This document shows positions 1 through 7,140 of a stretch of 41,848 nucleotides of DNA, in pieces. The notes below the pieces were generated by a model. That model was given only the letters and a program-made list of their open reading frames with translations, was not told the origin of the DNA and ran no database searches. Each line of letters starts with the position of its first letter. The first letter of the stretch is position 1. The position numbers were made by a program, and so were the translations under genes. This stretch comes from Pseudomonadota bacterium. GTDB lineage: Bacteria > Pseudomonadota > Alphaproteobacteria > GCA-2731375. The stretch lies in NCBI GenBank assembly GCA_027623205.1, contig JAQBYC010000032.1, forward strand, positions 1 to 41,848. Reading direction: 5' to 3'.

Positions 1-147
1 TGGCACCTGGGGTGCGCCTTTCCAACCGTCGTATTTTTTAGCGCAAAAAGCCCCTGCCCATCCCCATTTTCCCTTATTTTTGGCGTCGGACAAATAAGTA
101 GGGCGCCAGCCATTTCTAGATAAGTGTTTGAAATATAACAATAAAAT

Positions 148-224
148 TGGTGCGCCCGGCAGGACTCGAACCTGCGACCCCTTGATTAGGAATCAAGTGC
201 TCTATCCTGCTGAGCTACGGGCGC
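148..224 (-). tRNA. tRNA-Arg (anticodon CCT)
   Basis: On the minus strand this reads as a complete 77-nt tRNA with encoded CCA (complement of 148-150). The acceptor stem GCGCCCG/CGGGCGC is perfect. The anticodon stem CTTGA/TCAAG encloses the loop TTCCTAA, giving anticodon CCT, which reads AGG (Arg). The T-arm shows GGTTCGAGTCC. No convincing terminator is visible in the 147 bases downstream (1-147), which hold no recognisable gene. Confidence 0.97.
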
Positions 225-534
225 ATCTATCTGATTTTCATAAAATCCCGCCCCGCAACGGCGAAGCGGAAAACCTAATCCCCGTTGTACGTTACACCTT
301 GGCCACATCAGTCTCCGGTTGGGGCCGCCATGAAGGCGCCCCGGAACGCTTCTAACACGTTCGCGGTCCCGAAAAAAGTCATGCCGGCGGCCTGTTCCCT
401 ACCGACCAGTCACCATGCCGGTCAACCGCCAATTTTACCCGGTAGACCTGTCAACGGGGAGGCGTTAGAATTGGCCCATGCACAAACGATCAAACCAGCC
501 AATCGGGCTGGTTTTGCATTTAGGGAGAAGTTAA
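225..534. other. intergenic region with one hairpin
   Basis: No credible gene is seen; the short open frames here lack recognisable protein character. The one clear structure is a hairpin at 493-513 just before the next gene's ribosome binding site. It probably includes the promoters of the tRNA (minus) and of the gene at 535 (plus), but no confident -35/-10 pair was identified. Confidence 0.5.
493..515 (+). terminator. hairpin with short T-run, possible terminator or 5'-UTR structure
   Basis: AACCAGCC (493-500) pairs perfectly with GGCTGGTT (506-513) around a 5-nt loop, and a TTTT tract overlaps the 3' arm (512-515). It lies about 10 nt upstream of the AGGGAG ribosome site of the gene at 535. 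It could end a short upstream transcript or act in the leader of that gene; no upstream gene on this strand is evident. Confidence 0.4.
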
Positions 535-930
535 GTGCGGCTCGGGACCATAGCGGGCTTGGCCATGGCCGGCGATTTTGACGGTTCTGGCCCACTCCTC
601 CGCGCGACACGCTGCGCCATGCAGTGTACGGAGGAGGCCGGTTGCGAACCCGTTTCGCTGGAAGGCGGCAATGTGCCCACTTTCCTGGACGTGGATTTTA
701 AGGCAGGGGTGATCCGCGGGCCCGGCAGGCCCCGGCGAACCTCGAAGATTGTGGATATGACGCAACTTGACGGCAAGCTGTTCCTGCAAGGCGCGGAAGA
801 CGGCATGGACGGCGTCGGGGACGGTCGGGCCCGGAGCATCGCCATCCGGGCTGACACCGGCGGCATGGTGTTGACGGCGTCGGGAGACAATGTCGGGTTT
901 GTCGTCTCCGGCGCCTGTGTGCGCCCCTGA
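535..930 (+). CDS. hypothetical small Cys-containing protein, probably exported
   Basis: This 131-residue protein is not assigned to a named family. The GTG start was chosen because AGGGAG (523-528) sits at good spacing upstream. A short, weakly hydrophobic N-terminus (LGTIAGLAMAG) may be a poor or truncated signal peptide. A cluster of cysteines follows (CAMQC then C near residue 36), with another Cys close to the C-terminus (GACVRP), suggesting disulfides in the periplasm. The C-terminal half (SIAIRADTGGMVLTASGD) looks like a beta-rich domain of small secreted proteins I associate with Rhodospirillales, but this is from memory and uncertain. It is a single gene ahead of the lipid A acyltransferase, 144 bp apart. 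Confidence 0.6.
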   Translation: MRLGTIAGLAMAGDFDGSGPLLRATRCAMQCTEEAGCEPVSLEGGNVPTFLDVDFKAGVIRGPGRPRRTSKIVDMTQLDGKLFLQGAEDGMDGVGDGRARSIAIRADTGGMVLTASGDNVGFVVSGACVRP

Positions 931-1074
931 ACTGGTGGCAATGTGGCACGCCGGTGCTCATAATGTCCAGCGGAATGCCGTGGCCGAGGGGTTGCTGCCT
1001 GGGCCCGCGCGCTTCGCCGGGCTATTCACCGCAACGGCCCTGCACCCGGATGCGTTCGCTGTAGTGGTGACGGC

Positions 1075-2013
1075 ATGTCAACGACCATCAAAGGGACATT
1101 AGTCGGGCCCGGCGTTGTCAAGCGCTGGCTTCGATACCCATTGGAAGCCGTTCTGCTGGGAATTTGTTTTGCCATTTTTGCCGCATTGCCCGTTGAAATG
1201 GCCTCGGCAATTGGCGGTCTGCTTGGCCGCGCCCTGGGACCGCGCCTACCGCCTACGGCCCGCGCTATTCGAAACCTGCGACTTGTCTTCCCGGACATGA
1301 GCGATGCGGGACGCGCCGAAATTGTGCGCGGCATGTGGGACAATCTGGGCCGTACCGCCGCCGAGTTCGTGCATGTAAATGCAATCGTCGCGCCCGGCTC
1401 GGGCCGTGTCGAGATCATCAACGGCGACATCCTCCGCACCCAGCGGCGCGATGGGCGGGCGGTGATCCTGGCCGGGGCGCATCTTGCGAATTGGGAAATT
1501 TCGGCCGCCCTGGCGAACTTGAGCGGCGGCGAAATCGTCTCGGTCGTGCGTGAGCAAAACAATCCCCTGACCCAGAAGATGATCGAATACTTGCGCCGCC
1601 GGGCCGGCGGCAGGCAGATACAGAAAGGCCGCCGGGGCGCAAAAGAGGCGATGCGGGCCTTGCGCGGCGGCGCCGTGCTCGGCCTGTTGTTCGATCAAAA
1701 AATGAACGACGGCGCCGTGACGACCCTGTTCGGGCACCAGGCCATGAGCCCCGTGGCGCCGGCGCAATTGGCGCTGCGCCTGGCTTGTCCGCTGATCCCT
1801 GTACGCGTCGAACGGACCGCCGGGGCCAGGTTCCGCATTACCATATATCCACCCATCGCGTTTGCGGCGTCCGGCGACCGGCAAGCCGACGCCGGTGCGG
1901 TCATGGACAGGTTGAACGAACAGCTCGAGGCATGGATCCGGGAACGGCCGGAAGATTGGATGTGGCTGCACCGCCGCTGGGCCGAGGAAACATACCTCCA
2001 GGCGGGTCTTTAG
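1075..2013 (+). CDS. lysophospholipid/lipid A acyltransferase (LpxL/HtrB family)
   Basis: This 312-residue protein matches the length of lipid A biosynthesis late acyltransferases, which transfer a fatty acyl chain from acyl-ACP to the lipid A precursor at the inner membrane. It has an N-terminal hydrophobic segment (LLGICFAIFAALP, near residues 24-40). The catalytic H-x4-E motif is seen as AHLANWE near residue 135, followed by REQNNPL and the conserved LLFDQKMNDG segment. The C-terminal EDWMWLHRRW is the usual ending of the family. The ATG follows a GGTGA stretch. It lies alone on the plus strand; the next gene starts 332 bp downstream after a palindromic repeat. Whether it adds laurate, myristate or another chain cannot be read from sequence. 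Confidence 0.9.
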   Translation: MSTTIKGTLVGPGVVKRWLRYPLEAVLLGICFAIFAALPVEMASAIGGLLGRALGPRLPPTARAIRNLRLVFPDMSDAGRAEIVRGMWDNLGRTAAEFVHVNAIVAPGSGRVEIINGDILRTQRRDGRAVILAGAHLANWEISAALANLSGGEIVSVVREQNNPLTQKMIEYLRRRAGGRQIQKGRRGAKEAMRALRGGAVLGLLFDQKMNDGAVTTLFGHQAMSPVAPAQLALRLACPLIPVRVERTAGARFRITIYPPIAFAASGDRQADAGAVMDRLNEQLEAWIRERPEDWMWLHRRWAEETYLQAGL

Positions 2014-2345
2014 CGCGGTTTCGAGATTGGCGTGCCGCTAGAGCATGTTTTTTCGAAACTGCCTGGACTCTTAAGAATAGAGCAATTGAACCAATCACTT
2101 GGATCGCTAAAGCGAATCCAATTGATTGAAAATTGCTCTAACCAAACGGCGCCGCCGGCGCAACCGCCGCGGCTGACGTCCGGGCGGCGGCTGGGCAACA
2201 GCAATGGTCCTTGGTATAACCGCACATCCGTCGTGGGCCGCGGCCATGTGGCGGTCGCCCATCGTCTCGTACTTGTCCCTTGCGGCGGCAAACGATAAAT
2301 TGCCCCACGCCTTTGCCTCCACAGAAGCCAGCCGAGGAACCGGAC
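2014..2345. other. intergenic region carrying a palindromic repeat
   Basis: The stretch between the acyltransferase and the acyl-CoA synthetase holds an AT-rich imperfect palindrome (2078-2140) followed by a GC-rich segment with CCGCCG/CGGCGG complementarity (about 2160-2200). No gene is supported here; the synthetase starts at the ATG at 2346. Confidence 0.55.
2078..2140. repeat. REP-like imperfect palindrome
   Basis: The left arm begins TAGAGCAATT and the right arm ends AATTGCTCTA. Inner segments TTGGATCGCT and AGCGAATCCAA also pair, giving a long hairpin centred near 2109. Such TAGAGC-flanked palindromes recur in intergenic spaces of alphaproteobacterial genomes. A second, shorter TAGAGC palindrome lies at 37748-37772 in this window. 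Confidence 0.6.
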
Positions 2346-3977
2346 ATGAGCGCCAATCCATTCGAGACCGATTTGCCCATAACGGCAGCCAATTATCAGG
2401 CGCTGTCGCCCCTGAGCTTTCTGGCCAAGACCGCCTTTACCTATCCCGACTACCCCGCGGTCATTGATGGCGCGGCGCGCCATACCTGGGCCGAGACGCA
2501 CCGCCGCTGTTTGCGCCTGGCCTCGGCCCTGTCCAAGAAGGGCATTGGCAAGGGCGATACGGTGGCGGTGATGGCGCCCAATGTCACGGCGGCCTTCGAG
2601 GCGACCTTTGGCGTACCCATGCAGGGCGCCGTGCTGAACGCCCTGAACTATCGCCTGAACGCGGCGGAAATCGCCTTTATTCTGGACCATGGCGAAGCGA
2701 AGTTGCTGATCACCGATACGGAATTCAGCCCCGTCATCGAGGCGGCGCTGACCCTGGTCAGGAACCGTCCCCTGGTCATCGACATCGAAGACCCCGCCGG
2801 ACCAGGGGGTAAAAGCCTGGGCGAGATGAATTACGAGGCGTTTCTGGAGACCGGCGACGAGGATCATCGTTGGCAGCCGCCGGGTGACGAATGGGAGGCC
2901 ATATCGTTGAACTATACCTCCGGCACCACGGGCAATCCCAAGGGGGTGGTCTATAGCCATCGCGGCACCTATCTGAATGCCATGGGCAACATTCTGGCCT
3001 GGAACCTGCCGGCCCATCCGGTCTATTTGTGGACCCTGCCCATGTTCCATTGCAACGGCTGGTGCTTCGCCTGGTCCATCACCGCCGTGGCCGGCACCCA
3101 TGTCTGCCTGCGCGCGGTCGCCCCGGCCCCGATCTATGACGCCATCGCCGATCATGGCGTCACCCATATGTGCGGGGCACCCATCGTCATGCAGGTGATT
3201 GCCGGCGCCACCGCCGCGGAGAAGCGCGAACTGCCCCATACCGTCAAGATGTTCACCGCCGCCGCCCCGCCCCCCGCGGCGGTATTGGAAGACATGGCGC
3301 GTCAGGGTTTCGATGTTACCCATGTCTATGGTCTGACCGAAGTCTATGGCCCCTGCGTCGTCAGCGCCTGGAAGACGGAATGGAATGACCTGCCGATCGC
3401 TGAACAATCCCGGCTGAAGGCGCGCCAGGGCGTGGCTTATCAGGTGCAGGAAGGCTTGATGGTGGCGGACCCCGATACCCTGGAACCGGTGCCAATGGAC
3501 GGCGTGACCATGGGCGAAGTGCTCATGCGGGGCAACGTCACCATGAAAGGGTATTTGAAGAACCCAAAGGCCACCAAGGAGGCCTTCGCGGGCGGCTGGT
3601 TTCATTCCGGTGATCTGGGCGTCTGGCACCCGGACGGCTATGTGGAATTGAAGGACCGTTCCAAGGATATCATCATATCGGGGGGCGAGAATATCTCCTC
3701 CATCGAGGTCGAGGATATCCTGTACAAACACCCAATGGTGGCGGCGGTGGCGGTGGTCGCCAAACCGGACGAAAAATGGGGCGAGACCCCAATCGCCTTT
3801 ATCGAGCTGAAACCGGGCCAGCAGACCAGCGCCCGGGAAATCATCGATTTCTGCCGCGAGAACATGGCCCATTACAAGTGCCCGCGCGAGGTGATCTTTG
3901 CCGAACTGCCGAAAACCTCGACCGGCAAAATTCAGAAATTCGTGCTGCGCGACCAAGCCAAGGCGGCGGCGTCATAG
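2346..3977 (+). CDS. AMP-forming acyl-CoA synthetase (fatty-acyl / methylmercaptopropionyl-CoA ligase-like)
   Basis: This 543-residue ANL-superfamily enzyme activates a carboxylic acid with ATP and CoA. The phosphate loop YTSGTTGNPKG is near residue 190, the adenylate motif YGLTEVYG near 325, the hinge GWFHSGDLG near 417, and the catalytic lysine in KTSTGKIQKF near 530. The N-terminus (FETDLPITAANYQALSPLSF) resembles medium/long-chain acyl-CoA synthetases and DmdB, the methylmercaptopropionate-CoA ligase of DMSP degradation; substrate cannot be decided from sequence. The start at 2346 is preferred over an upstream ATG because GAGGAAC precedes it and the protein begins MSANPF as expected. The next gene begins about 26 bp after its stop, so the two are probably co-transcribed. 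Confidence 0.88.
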   Translation: MSANPFETDLPITAANYQALSPLSFLAKTAFTYPDYPAVIDGAARHTWAETHRRCLRLASALSKKGIGKGDTVAVMAPNVTAAFEATFGVPMQGAVLNALNYRLNAAEIAFILDHGEAKLLITDTEFSPVIEAALTLVRNRPLVIDIEDPAGPGGKSLGEMNYEAFLETGDEDHRWQPPGDEWEAISLNYTSGTTGNPKGVVYSHRGTYLNAMGNILAWNLPAHPVYLWTLPMFHCNGWCFAWSITAVAGTHVCLRAVAPAPIYDAIADHGVTHMCGAPIVMQVIAGATAAEKRELPHTVKMFTAAAPPPAAVLEDMARQGFDVTHVYGLTEVYGPCVVSAWKTEWNDLPIAEQSRLKARQGVAYQVQEGLMVADPDTLEPVPMDGVTMGEVLMRGNVTMKGYLKNPKATKEAFAGGWFHSGDLGVWHPDGYVELKDRSKDIIISGGENISSIEVEDILYKHPMVAAVAVVAKPDEKWGETPIAFIELKPGQQTSAREIIDFCRENMAHYKCPREVIFAELPKTSTGKIQKFVLRDQAKAAAS

Positions 3978-4003
3978 GCGCCCCCTACACGGGAGGCGGC
4001 CGC

Positions 4004-6910
4004 ATCGGCGACAGCGCGCTGGCGGCCCGGTTGCGCCGGGAGTTGCGGGGCGAGGTGCTGTTCGACGGCGCTTCCCGGGGCCGCTATTCAACCGATGCCT
4101 CGATCTATCAGATCGAACCCATTGGCGTGGTGGTGCCCCATGACGAAGCGGACGTGGTGCGCGCCATCCAGATCGCGGGGGACGAGGGCGTTCCCATTCT
4201 GGCCAGAGGCGGCGGCACCTCGCAATGCGGCCAGACCGTGGGCGAAGCCCTGGTGTTGGATGTCAGCAAGACTCTCACAGGTGTTATTGCCCTGGACATC
4301 GAAAGCCGGCGGGTGACGGTACAACCTGGCTTGGTGCTGGATCAATTGAACGCCTATCTGCAGCCTCATGGCATGTACTTCCCCGTCGACGTCTCGACCT
4401 CATCCCGGGCTACGATCGGGGGTATGACCGGCAACAATTCGTGCGGCGCGCGTTCCATCCGCTACGGCCGTATGGTGGAGAACGTCCACGCGATCGATGC
4501 CCTGCTGGCGGACGGCAGCAAGCTGCATTTCGGCCCGCTGCCCCGTGACTTCCAGGCCGCCGATATACCCGCACGGTTTCGCGATATCGCCACGCCGCTG
4601 CTGGCTTTGGGCCGGCGGGAAGCAGCCGAGATCGCCGCCCGCTTTCCAACGGTGCAACGGCGGGTCGGCGGTTATAACATTGATGCCCTGGTGCCCGGCG
4701 TTGGATCGGAAAACCTGGCCCATCTGCTGGTCGGCTCGGAAGGCACCCTGGCCTTTTCCACGGCGATTGAATTGAACCTGGCCCCCATCCCGTCCAACAA
4801 GGTTCTGGGCATTTGCCATTTCCCGGACTTTTACGCGGCCATGGACGCAACCCAGCATATCGTCAAGCTGGGACCTGCGGCGGTGGAACTGGTGGACCGC
4901 ACCATGATCGATCTGGCCCGCGCGATCGAGATCTTCCGCCCCACCATCGAGCGCTTCGTGGAAGGCCAGCCGGCGGCCTTGCTGCTGGTCGAATTCGCCG
5001 GCGAGGATAGGGACGAACAGCTGCGCAAACTGCGGCAATTGGTCGAATTGATGGGCGACCTGGGCTTCCCCGGCGCCGTCGTGGAGGCCACCGATCCCGG
5101 CTTCCAGCGGGAGGTCTGGGAAGTACGCAAATCCGGTCTGAACATCATGATGTCCATGAAAGGCGACGGCAAACCAATTTCCTTTATCGAGGATTGCGCC
5201 GTGCGCCTGGAAGATCTGGCCGAATATACCGACCGCCTGACAAAGGTTTTTACCAAGCACGGCACCACAGGCACATGGTACGCCCATGCCTCGGTCGGCT
5301 GCCTGCACGTACGCCCCGTGGTCAATCTGAAGGAAGCGGACGGTGCCGTGAAGATGCGCGCCATGGCCGAGGAAGCCTTCGCCATGGTGCGGGAATACAA
5401 AGGCTCGCATTCCGGTGAACATGGCGATGGCCTGGTCCGTTCGGAATTTCATCTGCCCATGTTCGGCCAGCGCATGGTCAACAATTTCGCCGAGGTAAAA
5501 CAGCTTCTCGACCCCAAGGGACTGTTCAATCCCGGCAAGATCGTGGCGCCGCCAAAAATGGACGACCGCCGTCTGTTCCGCTTCAAACCGGATTATCAGA
5601 CCGAGACCCTGGAGACCGGGCTGGATTGGTCGGCCTGGGGCGGCTTCGCCGGCGCGGTGGAGATGTGCAACAACAATGGCGCCTGCCGCAAATTGGGTCT
5701 GGCCGGCGTCATGTGCCCCTCGTTTCAAATCACCAGGGACGAGGCGCACGTCACCCGCGGCCGGGCAAATCTGTTGCGCCTTGGTATCTCGGGGCAGTTG
5801 GGCCCGGACGCCCTGCATTCAGACGCCATGGCCGAGGCCATGGCGCTGTGCGTCGGCTGCAAGGGCTGCAAACGGGAATGCCCGGTGGGCGTCGACATGG
5901 CTGCCATGAAGATCGAAGTACAGTACCAGCGCGCCAAGCGCTCGGGTATTTCCTGGCACGACCGTCTGGTCGCCTATCTGCCGCGCTATGCGCCCTGGGC
6001 CCGGCATCTCGCCCCCCTGCTCAACCTGCGTGATGCCGTGCCCGGCCTGGCCCGGCTGAGCGAACGGCTGTTGGGCTTTACAGCCCGACGGCCCTTGCCG
6101 AAATGGCGCCGGGACATCTTCCGCCCGGACCAGGACGCCTACGGACCGGAAGACAGACCGGAGGTCGTGCTGTTCGCCGATACCTTCAACACGGCGTTCG
6201 AGGCGGAAAACCTGCAGGCCGCCCTTGCCGTCCTGGTGGCGGCGGGCCGGCATGTGCACATCGCCCGGCCGGCGCGGTCTGACGGCGGCCGGCGCCTTTG
6301 TTGTGGCCGCACCTTTCTTTCGGCCGGTCTGGTGGATCAGGCAAGGGATGAGATGGCGCGCACGGTTGCCGCCCTGGGGCCCTTCGTTGCCCGCGGCCTG
6401 CCCATCCTGGGGCTGGAGCCATCATGTCTGTTGACCCTGCGCGACGAACTGCTTGCGGTGCTGCCCGGCAAAATGTCGCAAGCCCTGGCGAAAAACGCCA
6501 TGTTGCTGGAAGAGTATCTGGCGGCGGAACATCGGGCCGGCCGCCTGGATCTGAATCTGGATGGGGATGGCGGTCGGGATATTGCCAAGGTGCTGGTGCA
6601 CGGCCATTGCCACCAAAAAGCCCATCAGACCATGGCGGCCATGACAACGACCTTGGGTTTGTTGGGGGATGTGGAAGTGAAAACCGTGCCATCCAGTTGC
6701 TGTGGCATGGCCGGCGCCTTCGGCTACGGCGCCGATACCTATGATACCTCCATTGCCATGGGCGAGGCCGCGCTGCTGCCGGCCGTCCGGGAGACCGCCC
6801 CGGCAACAGTGATCGTCGCCAACGGCACCTCCTGCCGGCAGCAGATCAAACATGGCAGTGGACGGGAGGCCGTCCATATGGTGCAGCTCTTGCGCCGCGC
6901 TCTGGGATGA
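4004..6910 (+). CDS. FAD-linked oxidase / Fe-S oxidoreductase fusion (YdiJ-like, D-2-hydroxyacid dehydrogenase type)
   Basis: This protein of about 968 residues has a PCMH FAD-binding domain first (ARGGGTSQCGQT near residue 67), then the FAD-linked oxidase C-terminal domain. Next comes an Fe-S region with two Cys clusters (MCNNNGACRK near 553; CVGCKGCKRECP near 615), and last a CCG-type domain (SSCCGMAGAFGY near 897). E. coli YdiJ, of the same layout, has been described as a D-2-hydroxyglutarate dehydrogenase, so oxidation of a 2-hydroxyacid at the membrane is the likely role. No ATG, GTG or TTG lies at the expected N-terminus. A GGGAGG (3991-3996) stands 7 nt before an in-frame ATC at 4004, which gives the family's usual length. 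A TTG at 4031 is the alternative. The start is therefore uncertain; the rest is firm. Confidence 0.87.
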   Translation: MGDSALAARLRRELRGEVLFDGASRGRYSTDASIYQIEPIGVVVPHDEADVVRAIQIAGDEGVPILARGGGTSQCGQTVGEALVLDVSKTLTGVIALDIESRRVTVQPGLVLDQLNAYLQPHGMYFPVDVSTSSRATIGGMTGNNSCGARSIRYGRMVENVHAIDALLADGSKLHFGPLPRDFQAADIPARFRDIATPLLALGRREAAEIAARFPTVQRRVGGYNIDALVPGVGSENLAHLLVGSEGTLAFSTAIELNLAPIPSNKVLGICHFPDFYAAMDATQHIVKLGPAAVELVDRTMIDLARAIEIFRPTIERFVEGQPAALLLVEFAGEDRDEQLRKLRQLVELMGDLGFPGAVVEATDPGFQREVWEVRKSGLNIMMSMKGDGKPISFIEDCAVRLEDLAEYTDRLTKVFTKHGTTGTWYAHASVGCLHVRPVVNLKEADGAVKMRAMAEEAFAMVREYKGSHSGEHGDGLVRSEFHLPMFGQRMVNNFAEVKQLLDPKGLFNPGKIVAPPKMDDRRLFRFKPDYQTETLETGLDWSAWGGFAGAVEMCNNNGACRKLGLAGVMCPSFQITRDEAHVTRGRANLLRLGISGQLGPDALHSDAMAEAMALCVGCKGCKRECPVGVDMAAMKIEVQYQRAKRSGISWHDRLVAYLPRYAPWARHLAPLLNLRDAVPGLARLSERLLGFTARRPLPKWRRDIFRPDQDAYGPEDRPEVVLFADTFNTAFEAENLQAALAVLVAAGRHVHIARPARSDGGRRLCCGRTFLSAGLVDQARDEMARTVAALGPFVARGLPILGLEPSCLLTLRDELLAVLPGKMSQALAKNAMLLEEYLAAEHRAGRLDLNLDGDGGRDIAKVLVHGHCHQKAHQTMAAMTTTLGLLGDVEVKTVPSSCCGMAGAFGYGADTYDTSIAMGEAALLPAVRETAPATVIVANGTSCRQQIKHGSGREAVHMVQLLRRALG

Positions 6911-7028
6911 ACCGGAAAATTGGTGATCGCGCGCGTCGTTGCGTCACATTTTTTTGATTTTTCAGATGCCGTGCAGTTCGAAAATCGGGACAGGGCGGCC
7001 AGACGGCTCCAGAGGTGAGAATATATTA

Positions 7029-7109
7029 ATGTCGGTAAGATTAAGGTATCTTCGCCCCGGCCCGGAACAAAGCCGTTGGAATGCCAGAAATGCGATCCTT
7101 CAATACTAG
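7029..7109 (+). CDS. possible 26-codon leader ORF
   Basis: An ATG at 7029 follows AGGTGAG (7013-7019) at good spacing and opens 26 codons (MSVRLRYLRPG...) ending at TAG 7107-7109. That stop is one base before the ATG at 7111, the second of two candidate starts of the histidine kinase, in another frame. The kinase has no ribosome site of its own nearby, so translational coupling is plausible. No homology is recognised, and it could be chance. Confidence 0.3.
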   Translation: MSVRLRYLRPGPEQSRWNARNAILQY

Positions 7110-7140
7110 AATGCCAGAAATGCGATCATTCAATGCTAGA
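7081..7140 (+). repeat. 30-bp tandem duplication containing the kinase start codon
   Basis: Bases 7081-7110 and 7111-7140 are two copies of one 30-bp unit differing at two positions (C/A and A/G). Because 30 is a multiple of three, the kinase reading frame is kept and its N-terminus reads MPEMRSFNTR then MPEMRSFNAR, giving two in-frame start codons. Confidence 0.95.

Noticed and set aside
128-355. 75-codon plus-strand frame reading APGRTRTCDPLIRNQ
   Set aside because: It is the antisense translation of the tRNA-Arg gene, a well-known false protein.
2010-3956. 648-codon minus-strand frame opposite the acyl-CoA synthetase
   Set aside because: It is a GC-driven shadow: the composition is His/Gly/Gln-rich with no motif, while the plus strand has all ANL motifs.
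4400-5818. 472-codon minus-strand frame opposite the FAD/Fe-S dehydrogenase
   Set aside because: A shadow of a strongly supported gene, with no recognisable domain.
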